Shown here piece by piece: positions 24,615 to 33,033 of a stretch of 64,000 nt of DNA. A program made the position numbers and the translations under genes. The stretch covers positions 62,001-126,000 of the forward strand of contig NZ_FOUG01000012.1 in assembly GCF_900114785.1 (NCBI RefSeq), in the 5' to 3' direction. Source of the DNA: Variovorax sp. OV329. GTDB taxonomy: Bacteria; Pseudomonadota; Gammaproteobacteria; Burkholderiales; Burkholderiaceae_C. The first letter of the stretch is position 1. Each line of letters starts with the position of its first letter. Under the pieces are notes generated by a model, which ran no database searches, was not told where the DNA came from, and worked only from the letters and a program-made list of their open reading frames with translations.

Positions 24615-25286
24615 ATGGTCCGGCGCACCAAGGAAGAGGCACAGGCGACACGCGAGCGCCTGCTGGACGCGGCCGAGCTGCTGTTCCAGGCGCAGGGCGT
24701 GTCGCAGACCAGCCTGCAGCAGATCGCCCAGGCCGCCAACGCCACGCGGGGCGCGGTCTACTGGCACTTCAAGGACAAGGCCGACCTGTTCAACGCGATG
24801 ATGGACCGCGTCACCCTGCCGCTGGAGGACGCCAACCGCGCCTGCATCGTCGCCAGCGGCGACCGGCCGCTGGCGGCGGTGCAAAGCTCGCTCATCGACG
24901 CGCTGCGCGTCATCACCACCAACCCGCAGGTGCGCCGCGTGTTCGACATCGCCACCCGCAAGATCGAATACACCGACGAGATGGATTCGGTACGACGTCG
25001 CCACCTGGAGTCACGCCAGTTGTTCCTGGTGGAGTTGCAGCGGGCCATGCGCACGGCGGCGCGCCTGGAGGGGCGCAAGCTGCCGATTCCGGCGGCGACG
25101 GCGGCGCAGGGCCTACATGCGCTGATTGCCGGGCTGATCGAGGACTGGCTGCTCGACCCCGCGGCATTCGACCTGGTCACGACGGGCAAGCGGGTCTTTC
25201 ATGTGTATCTGGCGGGGCTGGGGTTCGAGGGCAAGAGCCTGTCGGGCGGCGAGGCGGAAGACGAGGCTGAGCCGGCCATCGTCTGA
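24615..25286 (+). CDS. TetR-family efflux repressor (AcrR/TtgR type)
   Basis: This 223-residue repressor has the N-terminal HTH MVRRTKEEAQATRERLLDAA, LFQAQGVSQTSLQQIAQAANATRGAVYWHFKDK, the AcrR/TtgR/MexZ signature. The C-terminal domain contains VRRVFDIATRKIEYTDEM, the drug-sensing region of this group. It is divergent from the RND operon and an AcrR-like operator lies between them. Drug binding would release it and induce the pump. Confidence 0.93.
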   Translation: MVRRTKEEAQATRERLLDAAELLFQAQGVSQTSLQQIAQAANATRGAVYWHFKDKADLFNAMMDRVTLPLEDANRACIVASGDRPLAAVQSSLIDALRVITTNPQVRRVFDIATRKIEYTDEMDSVRRRHLESRQLFLVELQRAMRTAARLEGRKLPIPAATAAQGLHALIAGLIEDWLLDPAAFDLVTTGKRVFHVYLAGLGFEGKSLSGGEAEDEAEPAIV

Positions 25287-25300
25287 TCGGCGATAATCGC

Positions 25301-25329
25301 GGTCTGACGTGGCAGCGTTGCGTCAGACC
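25301..25329 (+). other. Perfect stem-loop immediately upstream of the tRNA gene
   Basis: GGTCTGACG (25301-25309) is perfectly complementary to CGTCAGACC (25321-25329) with an 11-base loop, and the tRNA begins two bases later at 25331. There is no T run, so it is not a classic terminator. A GATAAT -10-like box lies at 25292-25297. It may end the TetR transcript or be part of the tRNA precursor leader. Confidence 0.6.
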
Positions 25330-25330
25330 T

Positions 25331-25405
25331 CTCGCTGTATTTCAACGGATAGAATTCGGCCCTCCGAAGGCTGAGATCCAGGTTCGATTCCTGGCGGCGG
25401 GACCA
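25331..25405 (+). tRNA. tRNA-Arg (anticodon CCG)
   Basis: The 75 bases fold as a cloverleaf: acceptor CTCGCTG/CGGCGGG (with two G-T pairs), D arm TTTC/GAAT with loop AACGGATA, anticodon arm CGGCC-CTCCGAA-GGCTG with anticodon CCG at 25364-25366, a four-base variable region, and T arm CCAGG-TTCGATT-CCTGG. Discriminator A and an encoded CCA at 25403-25405 follow. It reads CGG codons. A hairpin terminator follows at once, so it is a single-gene transcript. Confidence 0.88.
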
Positions 25406-25410
25406 AACTC

Positions 25411-25448
25411 AAGGCCGGAAGCACGCAAGCTCCCGGCCTTTCCCTTTT
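25411..25448 (+). terminator. Terminator of tRNA-Arg
   Basis: GGCCGG (25413-25418) pairs with CCGGCC (25433-25438), with further partial pairing inside, and the hairpin is followed by TTTCCCTTTT. It begins six bases after the CCA end. Confidence 0.75.
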
Positions 25449-25608
25449 AATTTCCGCCGCCATTTGCCCCGATGGCCGCTGGTCATGAGAAGCTTTCTTC
25501 CCCATCGGGTAGGCAAGGTCCGACAGGATCTTGCGCGCGAGGCCGCCGGAGTGGCCCACGAAGGCGACAGACACTTCCCCGATCGACAACAACGACGAGA
25601 GCTAAGCC

Positions 25609-25779
25609 ATGTCCTTCGCGCTCTACATGATCGGCTTCGTAATCTTCCTGGGCGGCCTCGCCTGGGGCGCCTCGGTGGCCGGGGTTCCTTCGCTGTACAT
25701 CGGCATCGGTGCGCTGGTCCTTCTGGGAATCGGCATCTTCAGCGCCGTGGGGCGCACCCGCAGCAAAGATCCTTCGTGA
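25609..25779 (+). CDS. Small two-TM membrane protein
   Basis: This 56-residue ORF starts MSFALYMIGFVIFLGGLAWG and has two hydrophobic helices (about residues 4-20 and 29-46) separated by a short loop, ending in RTRSKDPS. It has no signal peptide cleavage site. It lies between the tRNA and rsmI, convergent with rsmI. The family is unknown to me. Composition and codon bias look like real coding. Confidence 0.65.
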   Translation: MSFALYMIGFVIFLGGLAWGASVAGVPSLYIGIGALVLLGIGIFSAVGRTRSKDPS

Positions 25780-25803
25780 CGGGTGCGGCGGGCGCGAGGC
25801 AAC

Positions 25804-26748
25804 TCAGCCCGCGTCCGCTTCCTTGAGCTGCAGCGCGCGCTCGTAAAGTGCATTGCGCGGCGCGCCGCTGATTTCCGCGGCGAGCCGAACGGCCGTCTTC
25901 ACCGGCAGTTCCGGCAGCAGCAGCCTCAGCACGCGTTCGCCTTCATCAGCCGTGCCATCCCGCGATGCGCTGGGATGCAGCACCAGCGCGAATTCGCCGC
26001 GGGTGCGCTGCTCCTTGGCAGCGAGCCATTCAGACAATTGCGCCGCCGGCACAGTTTCGATTTCCTCGAACTGCTTGGTCAACTCGCGTCCCAGGGTCAC
26101 GCGGCGTTCACCCAACACGGCCAGCGCGCGCGCAACGGCTTCGATGCGGTGCGGCGCTTCCAGCAGCACCACGGCGCGCGGCTCCTGGGCCAGGCGCTGG
26201 ATGGCACCATCGCGCTCGGTCGCCTTGGTCGGCAAAAAGCCGGCGAAGACAAAAGCGCTGTAATCGTCCGAGTCAGCCGCCACCAGGCCGGCCGCACTGA
26301 GCAGCGTGGTGACGCTGCTCGCCCCGGGTAGCGGCAGCACCCGGTGCCCGGCCGCGCGCACGGCCGCAGCCAGCCGCGCGCCCGGGTCGCTCACGCCGGG
26401 CGTGCCGGCATCGCTGACATAGGCGATGCGCTCGCCCTGCGCCAGGCGCGCAACGACCATCTGCGCTGCCTCCGCCTCGTTGTGCTGATGCACCGCCAGC
26501 AGCTGCGACCCCTTGCGGTCGATGCCGTAGGCGCGCAGCAGCGACTGGGTGTGGCGCGTGTCCTCGCAGGCCACGGCATCGGCCAGTTCCAGCACATGCA
26601 GGGCGCGCAGCGTGACATCCGCCAGGTTGCCGATGGGCGTGGCCACCACGTAGAGCGTGCCCTGCGGATAATCCTGCGAGCCAGCAGCATCGCGCGCGGC
26701 CTGCAGCGCGGTGCGAAAAAGAGAAGTGGAGGCGGCTGGCAGATTCAA
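25804..26748 (-). CDS. rsmI: 16S rRNA 2'-O-ribose C1402 methyltransferase RsmI
   Basis: This 314-residue protein shows the RsmI signatures TLYVVATPIGNLADVTLRAL, CEDTRHTQSLLRAYGI and AYVSDAGTPGVSDPGARL. It methylates the 2'-OH of C1402 in 16S rRNA using SAM. No ATG precedes the conserved GTLYVVATP, so the TTG at 26748 is the best start. It lies one base from the divergent yraN ATG. The shared neighbourhood with yraN and diaA is conserved in many Proteobacteria. Confidence 0.95.
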   Translation of the reverse strand: MNLPAASTSLFRTALQAARDAAGSQDYPQGTLYVVATPIGNLADVTLRALHVLELADAVACEDTRHTQSLLRAYGIDRKGSQLLAVHQHNEAEAAQMVVARLAQGERIAYVSDAGTPGVSDPGARLAAAVRAAGHRVLPLPGASSVTTLLSAAGLVAADSDDYSAFVFAGFLPTKATERDGAIQRLAQEPRAVVLLEAPHRIEAVARALAVLGERRVTLGRELTKQFEEIETVPAAQLSEWLAAKEQRTRGEFALVLHPSASRDGTADEGERVLRLLLPELPVKTAVRLAAEISGAPRNALYERALQLKEADAG

Positions 26749-26749
26749 G

Positions 26750-27166
26750 ATGAACGTTCCCTACAAGAAACACGACAGGGCGGCGGGACGCGGCACGGGC
26801 ATCTCCGGCCGCATCAGCACCAAGCAGCGCGGCGATGCCGCGGAGGACGCGGCCCTGGAGCACCTGAGCGCCGCGGGCCTTCAGCTCGTGGCGCGCAATT
26901 ATCGGACGCCGGGGCGCGGTGGCGGCGAGATCGACCTGATCATGCGCGAGCGCGACGGCACCCTGGTCTTCGTCGAGGTGCGCCAGCGGGCCAGCGGCTC
27001 GCATGGCGGCGCGGGCGGCAGCATCACCGGGCTCAAGCAGCACCGCATCATCTTCGCCGCGCGCCACTACCTGCAGCGCCTGCGCGTGCTCCCGCCGTGC
27101 CGCTTCGACGTCGTGCTGGTCGAAGAGCGGCTGCAATGGCTGAAGGCTGCGTTCGACACAAACTGA
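26750..27166 (+). CDS. yraN: YraN family nuclease-fold protein (UPF0102)
   Basis: This 138-residue protein has the YraN pattern: TKQRGDAAEDAALEHLSAAG, ARNYRTPGRGGGEIDLIMRE and LVFVEVRQRASGSHGGAGGS, then RHYLQRL and PCRFDVVLVE. E and D residues in GEIDLI and FVEVR fit a PD-(D/E)xK-like fold. The ATG at 26750 matches the usual start, although the ORF extends to 26711. The rRNA methyltransferase gene is divergent. Confidence 0.92.
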   Translation: MNVPYKKHDRAAGRGTGISGRISTKQRGDAAEDAALEHLSAAGLQLVARNYRTPGRGGGEIDLIMRERDGTLVFVEVRQRASGSHGGAGGSITGLKQHRIIFAARHYLQRLRVLPPCRFDVVLVEERLQWLKAAFDTN

Positions 27167-27195
27167 AAGACAGGTCGCCGCTATCATGCCGCTCC

Positions 27196-27789
27196 ATGTT
27201 CGAGCAACGGATACAGCAGCACTTCATCGACAGCGCCGACCTCAAGTACCAGGCCGGCCCGCTCTTGAGCAAGCCGGTGTCGCTGGCCATGCAGGCGCTG
27301 CTGGCCTGTGTCACCAGCGGCGGCAAGATCCTCGCGTGCGGCGCGGGCGTGTCAGGCCTCGTGGCCGCGCATTTCGCCGCCCATTTCGTTGGCCGCTTCG
27401 AGCGCGAGCGGCCCGAGCTGGCCGCCGTGTCCCTCGAGCCGGACAGCGCCGATCCGCTGGCCGACACGCCTGAAGCAGCGGATTCCGACCGCTTCGCGCG
27501 CCAGGTGCGCGCCCTCGGCCAGGCCGGCGACGTGCTGCTGGCCCTGAGCGCCAGCGGCAATTCGGCCGCCGTGCTCGCCGCCACCGAGGCGGCGCACGAG
27601 CGGGAGATGACGGTGGTGGCACTCCTCGGTGGCAATGGTGGCGCGGTGGGCCGCGCGCTGCGCGACACCGACGTCCAGGTTTGCGTGCCGCACGAGCGTG
27701 CGGCACGGGTGCACGAGGTGCATCTGCTCACACTGCATTGCCTGTGCGATGGCATCGACGCCCAGTTGCTCGGGGAAGACGCCGGCTGA
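27196..27789 (+). CDS. diaA: SIS-domain protein, DiaA/phosphoheptose isomerase-like
   Basis: This 197-residue SIS protein contains KILACGAGVSGLVAAHFAAHFVG, DVLLALSASGNSAAVLAATEAA and a final VHEVHLLTLHCLCDGIDAQL, all typical of the DiaA/GmhA group. DiaA binds DnaA and promotes timely initiation. The canonical GNGGSA nucleotide-sugar loop is altered here to GAGVSG, favouring a non-isomerase role. It starts 29 bases after yraN, in the conserved order. Confidence 0.8.
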   Translation: MFEQRIQQHFIDSADLKYQAGPLLSKPVSLAMQALLACVTSGGKILACGAGVSGLVAAHFAAHFVGRFERERPELAAVSLEPDSADPLADTPEAADSDRFARQVRALGQAGDVLLALSASGNSAAVLAATEAAHEREMTVVALLGGNGGAVGRALRDTDVQVCVPHERAARVHEVHLLTLHCLCDGIDAQLLGEDAG

Positions 27790-27808
27790 GCCTGCGCGCG
27801 CAGGGCCC

Positions 27809-28804
27809 TCAGGTGCCGGTGCCCAGCGATGCCTCCGGCGCGGGCCGCAGCGTCGGCGTCCAGGCCATGTGGCAGCTGTTGTGCTCCGAAAGCGGCAGCT
27901 CCGAGACGTCCAGCCGCAGGCCGCGCTGGTAGGCCTCCAGTAGCTGCTCCGCGTCCCAGCCCTGGTGCGGGAAGTCGTAGTCCTCGGTCTTCACCGTGTT
28001 GAGCGGCAGGTTCATGATGCGCGCCTGCTCCCAGCAGTAGCCCCAGCGCCACTTGAACAAAAACTTGTACTGGCCGATCGCGCCTTCCAGCGAATTGGGC
28101 GCCTTGAAGCTGGCCTGCTCGATCACCGGCACCAGGTCCGGCAGCGGCAGCAGGTGGCCATCGAGCGAGGTGGGCAGCGACCAGTCGAGCACGCCCGTGG
28201 ACCAGCGCCAGCGCGCCAGCGGCTGCTCGCCCAGCGTGGCGCTCTCGAGCTGCGGCGGCTGCGGCTGTTCGATGTTGCCGCGGTTGAAGGAATGGGTGAT
28301 GTTGCGGCCCAGGCGCAGGCTCAGCACGCCGTCGCGCGCGTCCCATTGCTCCAGAAGGCGCGTGTCCACCGGGTGGATGAAGACGATGTCGTCCACGAAG
28401 AAGATCACGTGCCGTGCATTGGACGCCCGCAGCACCGCCAGCAGGTCGGGCTTGAAGGCGCTCTCCGCAATGACGGTCAGCTCCGAGGCGCTGTAGCCGG
28501 CAAACACCTCTTCATAGGCCTGACGGTGCGCCTCGGAAGTGGCCCGGTACATGACGGTCAGGGGCAGCGGCGTGGACAGCTGCTGGGCGTAGCTGCGCAG
28601 GAACAGTTCCAGCTGGATCGCCCGGTCCTTGGAGAAGACCAGCACCAGCGGCGGTTCGTGGCTGGTGGGCGAAGTCACCAGGCGTGAACCCACCCGGGCC
28701 GCAATGGCTCGCGCGGCGGTGAAGGCGCGGCTCACGCAGCAGCTCCCCGTTTCACGGTCGTCGGAACGTCGAGGCGTGGGAGAAGGGCGCGGCGCATGAT
28801 GCAA
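27809..28804 (-). CDS. Putative glycosyltransferase-like protein, unknown function
   Basis: This 331-residue protein has LVLVFSKDRAIQLELFLRSY at about residue 53, then a GT-A-like region with ESAFKPDLLAVLRASNARHVIFFVDDIVFIHP, where the DD pair resembles a DxD metal site. It ends with GQYKFLFKWRWGYCWEQARIMN. I recognise a nucleotide-diphospho-sugar transferase fold only loosely. Its first 45 residues are Arg/Pro-rich and low in confidence; the true start may be internal. It is inserted, on the opposite strand, in the diaA-dolP conserved neighbourhood. Confidence 0.6.
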   Translation of the reverse strand: MHHAPRPSPTPRRSDDRETGSCCVSRAFTAARAIAARVGSRLVTSPTSHEPPLVLVFSKDRAIQLELFLRSYAQQLSTPLPLTVMYRATSEAHRQAYEEVFAGYSASELTVIAESAFKPDLLAVLRASNARHVIFFVDDIVFIHPVDTRLLEQWDARDGVLSLRLGRNITHSFNRGNIEQPQPPQLESATLGEQPLARWRWSTGVLDWSLPTSLDGHLLPLPDLVPVIEQASFKAPNSLEGAIGQYKFLFKWRWGYCWEQARIMNLPLNTVKTEDYDFPHQGWDAEQLLEAYQRGLRLDVSELPLSEHNSCHMAWTPTLRPAPEASLGTGT

Positions 28805-28949
28805 ACATTAACACTCATTTTCGGGATTTACGAGTCAGCGCCGATCCCGAGTCGGCCGGCGGCCGGATCTGATCCGTTGAACTAAATGCCGTGGGCTAAA
28901 CTCTTTGGAGCATTCTCTTCATGCAGCACTTCAAGGAAGGAACCACCAT

Positions 28950-29747
28950 ATGACGCGCATTCCCGCCCTGCAACGCCTGGCTTTCGCCCTGACCGCGAGC
29001 GCAGCCCTGGTGACCGCACTGGGCGGCTGCGTTCCCCTGGCGGTGGGCGCGGGCGCGGTCGGCGCCGGCATGGTGGCCACCGATCGGCGCAGCTCGGGCG
29101 CCCAACTGGACGACACCTCCATCGAGGTGCGCGGCGCCTCCCGAATCCGGGACATCGCCAACGACAACATGAACGTGACGGTGATCAGCTACAACCGCCA
29201 GGTGCTGCTGATTGGCACGGTGGCCTCCGAGGCCGACAAGAAGCGCGCGGAAGAGGTGGTGTCCAAGGTGGACAACGTGCGAACGGTCTTCAACGAGATC
29301 ACGGTGGGCGCCGGCAGCAACATCGCCGACCGCTCCAATGACGCCTTCATCACAAGCAAGGTCAAGGCTTCGCTGCTGGACCAGAACGACATCTTCGCCA
29401 ACACCTTCAAGGTGACCACCGAGCGCGGCGTGGTCTACCTGATGGGCATTGCCAACCGGCGCGAGACCGACCGCGCCACCGAGATCACGCGCGGCGTGGA
29501 CGGCGTGCGCAAGGTCGTGCGGCTGGTGGAGGTGGTTTCGGACGCCGAGATCAAGGCCGCGACCAGCGGCGGTACCGGCACCACCGGCTCGTCTGCTGCG
29601 CCGGCCTCGTCGTCGTCCTCTTCTTCCTCCTCGCGCGTGCCGCTGCCGCCGATGGAGCCGCTGCCTGCAGCCGGCAGCGCCCCGGTGGTCACGCCCGGCG
29701 CCACGCCGCCGGCAAGCGGCGGCGCCGTCACCTCACCGGTGCGCTGA
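28950..29747 (+). CDS. dolP: BON-domain outer-membrane lipoprotein DolP
   Basis: This 265-residue lipoprotein starts MTRIPALQRLAFALTASAAL with the lipobox ALGGCVPLAV. Two BON domains follow (about residues 60-115 and 135-195: SIEVRGASRIRDIANDNMNVTVISY, then DAFITSKVKASLLDQNDIFANTF). A Ser-rich linker and Pro/Ala-rich tail of 70 residues extend past the usual family length. E. coli DolP supports outer-membrane integrity and BAM. A good AAGGAAGG site lies eight bases before the start. Confidence 0.92.
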   Translation: MTRIPALQRLAFALTASAALVTALGGCVPLAVGAGAVGAGMVATDRRSSGAQLDDTSIEVRGASRIRDIANDNMNVTVISYNRQVLLIGTVASEADKKRAEEVVSKVDNVRTVFNEITVGAGSNIADRSNDAFITSKVKASLLDQNDIFANTFKVTTERGVVYLMGIANRRETDRATEITRGVDGVRKVVRLVEVVSDAEIKAATSGGTGTTGSSAAPASSSSSSSSSRVPLPPMEPLPAAGSAPVVTPGATPPASGGAVTSPVR

Positions 29748-29752
29748 CGCCA

Positions 29753-29772
29753 GCCGCCGCCGCTGCGGCGGC
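29753..29772. terminator. Hairpin between convergent dolP and the oxidoreductase gene
   Basis: GCCGCCGC and GCGGCGGC form a perfect eight-base stem with loop CGCT, but only weak T content follows. It may act as a terminator for either gene. Confidence 0.45.
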
Positions 29773-29777
29773 GCTTG

Positions 29778-30695
29778 TCAGCGCAGGCGGGTGATCAGGC
29801 TGGAAGTGTCCCAGCGTCGGCCGCCGCCCTGCTGCACCTCGGCATAGAACTGGTCCACCAGCGCAGTCACCGGCAGGCGCGAGCCGTTGCGGCGCGCCTC
29901 GTCCAGCACCAGCCCCAGGTCCTTGCGCATCCAGTCCACGGCGAAGCCGAAGTCGAACTTGCCGTCGATCATGGTCTTGCCGCGGTTGTCCATCTGCCAG
30001 CTCTGGGCCGCGCCCTTGCCGATCACGGCCAGCACCGACTCCATGTCCAGCCCGGCGCGCTCGCCGAAGGCGATGGCCTCCGACAGGCCCTGCACCAGCC
30101 CGGCAATGGCGATCTGGTTGACCATCTTGGCCAGCTGGCCCGAGCCGCTGGCGCCCAGCAGCGTGACGGCGCGCGAATAGGCCTCGGCCACGGGCTTCAT
30201 GGTCTCGAAGGCGGCCGCGTCGCCGCCGCACATCACCGTCAGCACGCCGTTCTGCGCACCGGCCTCGCCGCCGGACACCGGCGCATCGACGAAGTGCAGG
30301 CCGCGCTCCTGGGCCGCCGTAGACAGCTCGCGCGCCACGTCGGCCGAGGCGGTGGTGTGGTCCACGAAGATGGCGCCGGGCTTCATGCCCGCGAAGGCGC
30401 CGTTCTCGCCCAGCACCACCGAGCGCAGGTCGTCGTCGTTGCCCACGCAGGCAAAGACGATGTCGGCGCCGGCCACGGCTTCGCGCGGCGTGGCGCCGGC
30501 GCGCGGCTTCACCGCCGCATCCGACAGTTCGGCGCACCAGGCAGCGGACTTGCTCGCGGTGCGGTTGTAGACGGCCACGCCGTGCCCGGCGCGCGCCAGG
30601 TGCCCGGCCATGGGGTAGCCCATCACGCCCAGGCCCAGGAAGGCGACCGGGCGGGAGGGGACGGGGGAATAGGACTTCGCTTGAATCGTGCTCAT
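29778..30695 (-). CDS. 3-hydroxyisobutyrate dehydrogenase-like NAD(P)-dependent oxidoreductase
   Basis: This 305-residue beta-hydroxyacid dehydrogenase shows the Rossmann motif VAFLGLGVMGYPMAGHLARAG, the substrate loop VDAPVSGGEAGAQNG and the catalytic lysine region GSGQLAKMVNQIAIAGLVQG. The family reduces or oxidises 3-hydroxyisobutyrate, tartronate semialdehyde or related acids. The sequence does not fix the substrate. No partner of valine degradation lies nearby. Confidence 0.88.
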   Translation of the reverse strand: MSTIQAKSYSPVPSRPVAFLGLGVMGYPMAGHLARAGHGVAVYNRTASKSAAWCAELSDAAVKPRAGATPREAVAGADIVFACVGNDDDLRSVVLGENGAFAGMKPGAIFVDHTTASADVARELSTAAQERGLHFVDAPVSGGEAGAQNGVLTVMCGGDAAAFETMKPVAEAYSRAVTLLGASGSGQLAKMVNQIAIAGLVQGLSEAIAFGERAGLDMESVLAVIGKGAAQSWQMDNRGKTMIDGKFDFGFAVDWMRKDLGLVLDEARRNGSRLPVTALVDQFYAEVQQGGGRRWDTSSLITRLR

Positions 30696-30735
30696 CCGCC
30701 GAGCTTATCGCGCGGCGGATGAGCCACGAGGGCGC

Positions 30736-31872
30736 TCAGATGATCGCGAAGTTCTCGGTACCGGCCGCGAGGTCGGTCGACCGGGCGCGCTGGCTGTTGA
30801 GCTTGATCTGCAGCCGCAGGTCGTTGGCCGAGTCGGCGTTGCGGATCGCGTCCTCGAAGGTGATCGCGTGGTTCTCGAACAGGTCGAACAGCGCCTGGTC
30901 GAAGGTCTGCATGCCCAGGTTGCGGCTCTTCTTCATGATCTCCTTGATCTCGCCCACCTCGCCCTTGAAGATCATGTCGGCGATGAGCGGCGTGTTCAGG
31001 AGAATCTCCACCGCCGCCACGCGTCCGCGCCCGTCCTGCGTCGGAATCAGGCGCTGCGACACCAGCGAGCGCAGGTTCAGCGACAGGTCCATCAGCAGCT
31101 GCGCGCGCCGCTCTTCCGGGAAGAAGTTGATGATCCGGTCCAGCGCCTGGTTGGCGCTGTTGGCGTGCAGCGTGGCCATGCACAGGTGGCCGGTCTCGGC
31201 GAAGGCCACCGCGTGCTCCATGGTCTCGCGGTCGCGGATTTCGCCCATCAGGATCACGTCGGGTGCCTGGCGCAGCGTGTTCTTCAGCGCCGCTTCCCAG
31301 CTGTCGGTGTCGATGCCCACCTCGCGCTGCGTCACCACGCAGTTCTTGTGCGGATGAACGAATTCCACCGGGTCTTCCACCGTGACGATGTGGCCCTGCG
31401 AGTTCTCGTTGCGCCAGTCGATCATGGCGGCCAGCGTGGTCGACTTGCCCGAGCCGGTGGCACCCACCAGGATGGTCAGGCCGCGCTTGGTCATCGACAC
31501 GTCCTTGAGCACCTGGGGCATGCCCAGGCCGTCGATGGTCGGCAGCTTGGCCGGGATGGTCCGCAGCACCATGCCCACCTTGCCCTGCTGCACGAAGGAA
31601 TTGACGCGGAAGCGCCCGATGCCCGTGGGCGAGATGGCGAAGTTGCACTCCTTGGTGCGCTCGAACTCGGCCATCTGGCGGTCGTTCATCACCGAGCGGG
31701 TGAGGGCCAGCGTGTGCTGCGCGCCCAGCGGCTGCTGCGACACCTTGGTCACCTTGCCGTCCACCTTGATGGCCGGCGGGAAGTCGGCGGTGATGAACAG
31801 GTCGCTGCCGTTGCGGCTGACCATCAGCTTGAGCAGGTCGTTGATGAACTGGCTGGCCTGATCGCGTTCCAT
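30736..31872 (-). CDS. pilU: Type IV pilus retraction ATPase PilU
   Basis: This 378-residue secretion-type ATPase contains GATGSGKSTTLAAMIDWRNE (Walker A), MGEIRDRETMEHAVAFAETG (Asp box/Walker B region) and TLHANSANQALDRI (His box). It has the PilU C-terminal extension, is downstream of pilT and needs PilT to retract pili. Thirty-one more residues than PilT and the paralogue position identify it as PilU. Confidence 0.95.
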   Translation of the reverse strand: MERDQASQFINDLLKLMVSRNGSDLFITADFPPAIKVDGKVTKVSQQPLGAQHTLALTRSVMNDRQMAEFERTKECNFAISPTGIGRFRVNSFVQQGKVGMVLRTIPAKLPTIDGLGMPQVLKDVSMTKRGLTILVGATGSGKSTTLAAMIDWRNENSQGHIVTVEDPVEFVHPHKNCVVTQREVGIDTDSWEAALKNTLRQAPDVILMGEIRDRETMEHAVAFAETGHLCMATLHANSANQALDRIINFFPEERRAQLLMDLSLNLRSLVSQRLIPTQDGRGRVAAVEILLNTPLIADMIFKGEVGEIKEIMKKSRNLGMQTFDQALFDLFENHAITFEDAIRNADSANDLRLQIKLNSQRARSTDLAAGTENFAII

Positions 31873-31913
31873 GGTGGCTGTCTCCGAAATCTAAAAAGCC
31901 GGCGGGGCTCTGA

Positions 31914-32957
31914 TCAGCCCGGGAAGTTTTCCGGGATCTTGGCCTTGCCGCGTGCTTCGGCAGGCGAGATCACGTTGCGGCGCACCAGGTCGGTCAGGTT
32001 CTGGTCCAGGGTCTGCATGCCCTGGCCGCTGCCGGTCTGGATGGAAGAGTACATCTGCGCCACCTTGGCCTCGCGGATGAGGTTGCGGATGGCCGGGGTG
32101 CCCAGCATGATCTCGTGCGCCGCCACGCGGCCCTGGCCGTCCTTGGTCTTGCACAGCGTCTGCGAGATGACGGCCTGCAGCGACTCCGACAGCATGGCGC
32201 GGATCATTTCCTTTTCCTCGCCCGGGAACACGTCGATGATCCGGTCGATGGTCTTGGCGGCCGACGAGGTGTGCAGCGTGCCGAACACCAGGTGGCCCGT
32301 TTCCGCGGCGGTCATGGCCAGGCGGATGGTTTCCAGGTCGCGCAGCTCGCCCACCAGGATCGCGTCCGGGTCTTCCCGCAGCGCCGAGCGCAGCGCGTTG
32401 GAGAACGAGAGGGTCATCGGACCCACCTCGCGCTGGTTGATCAGGCACTTCTTCGATTCGTGCACGAACTCGATCGGGTCTTCCACCGTGAGGATGTGGC
32501 CGTACTCGGTCTCGTTGAGGTAGTTGATCATCGCCGCCAGCGTGGTCGACTTGCCCGAGCCCGTGGGGCCGGTCACCAGCACCAGGCCGCGCGGCTTGAG
32601 CGCCAGGTCGCCGAAGATCTTGGGCGCGTTGAGCTGCTCCAGCGAGAGGATCTTGGACGGAATGGTCCGGAACACCGCCGCGGCGCCGCGCGCCTGGTTG
32701 AAGGCGTTCACGCGGAAGCGCGCCAGGCCGTCGATCTCGAAGGAGAAGTCGACTTCCAGGAACTCTTCGTAGTGCTTGCGGTGCGTGTCGCTCATGATGT
32801 CGTACACCATGGCATGCACCGCCTTGTGGTCCAGCGGGTCCACGTTGATGCGGCGCACGTCGCCGTGAACCCGGATCATGGGCGGCAGGCCGGCCGACAG
32901 GTGAAGGTCCGATGCCTTGTTCTTGACGCTGAAAGCGAGCAGTTGGGTAATGTCCAC
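31914..32957 (-). CDS. pilT: Type IV pilus retraction ATPase PilT
   Basis: This 347-residue protein starts MDITQLLAFSVKNKASDLHL and shows GPTGSGKSTTLAAMINYLNE, VGELRDLETIRLAMTAAETG and HTSSAAKTIDRIIDVFPGEE. It is the main motor for pilus depolymerisation and twitching. It is divergent from yggS, a very conserved arrangement, and 41 bases upstream of pilU. Confidence 0.97.
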   Translation of the reverse strand: MDITQLLAFSVKNKASDLHLSAGLPPMIRVHGDVRRINVDPLDHKAVHAMVYDIMSDTHRKHYEEFLEVDFSFEIDGLARFRVNAFNQARGAAAVFRTIPSKILSLEQLNAPKIFGDLALKPRGLVLVTGPTGSGKSTTLAAMINYLNETEYGHILTVEDPIEFVHESKKCLINQREVGPMTLSFSNALRSALREDPDAILVGELRDLETIRLAMTAAETGHLVFGTLHTSSAAKTIDRIIDVFPGEEKEMIRAMLSESLQAVISQTLCKTKDGQGRVAAHEIMLGTPAIRNLIREAKVAQMYSSIQTGSGQGMQTLDQNLTDLVRRNVISPAEARGKAKIPENFPG

Positions 32958-33033
32958 GAAGACCCTCGACCGGTAGGCGTTGTTGACGTCAGGCTAAAGT
33001 CTTAGTGACGTTTTGATACGAATTCGAAAGATT

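Noticed and set aside
25323..25592. An 89-codon minus-strand frame between the tRNA and the small membrane gene
   Set aside because: It overlaps the tRNA and its terminator. A short stretch (FVGHSGGLARKILSD) looks protein-like but I could not assign a family, so it may be chance or a remnant.
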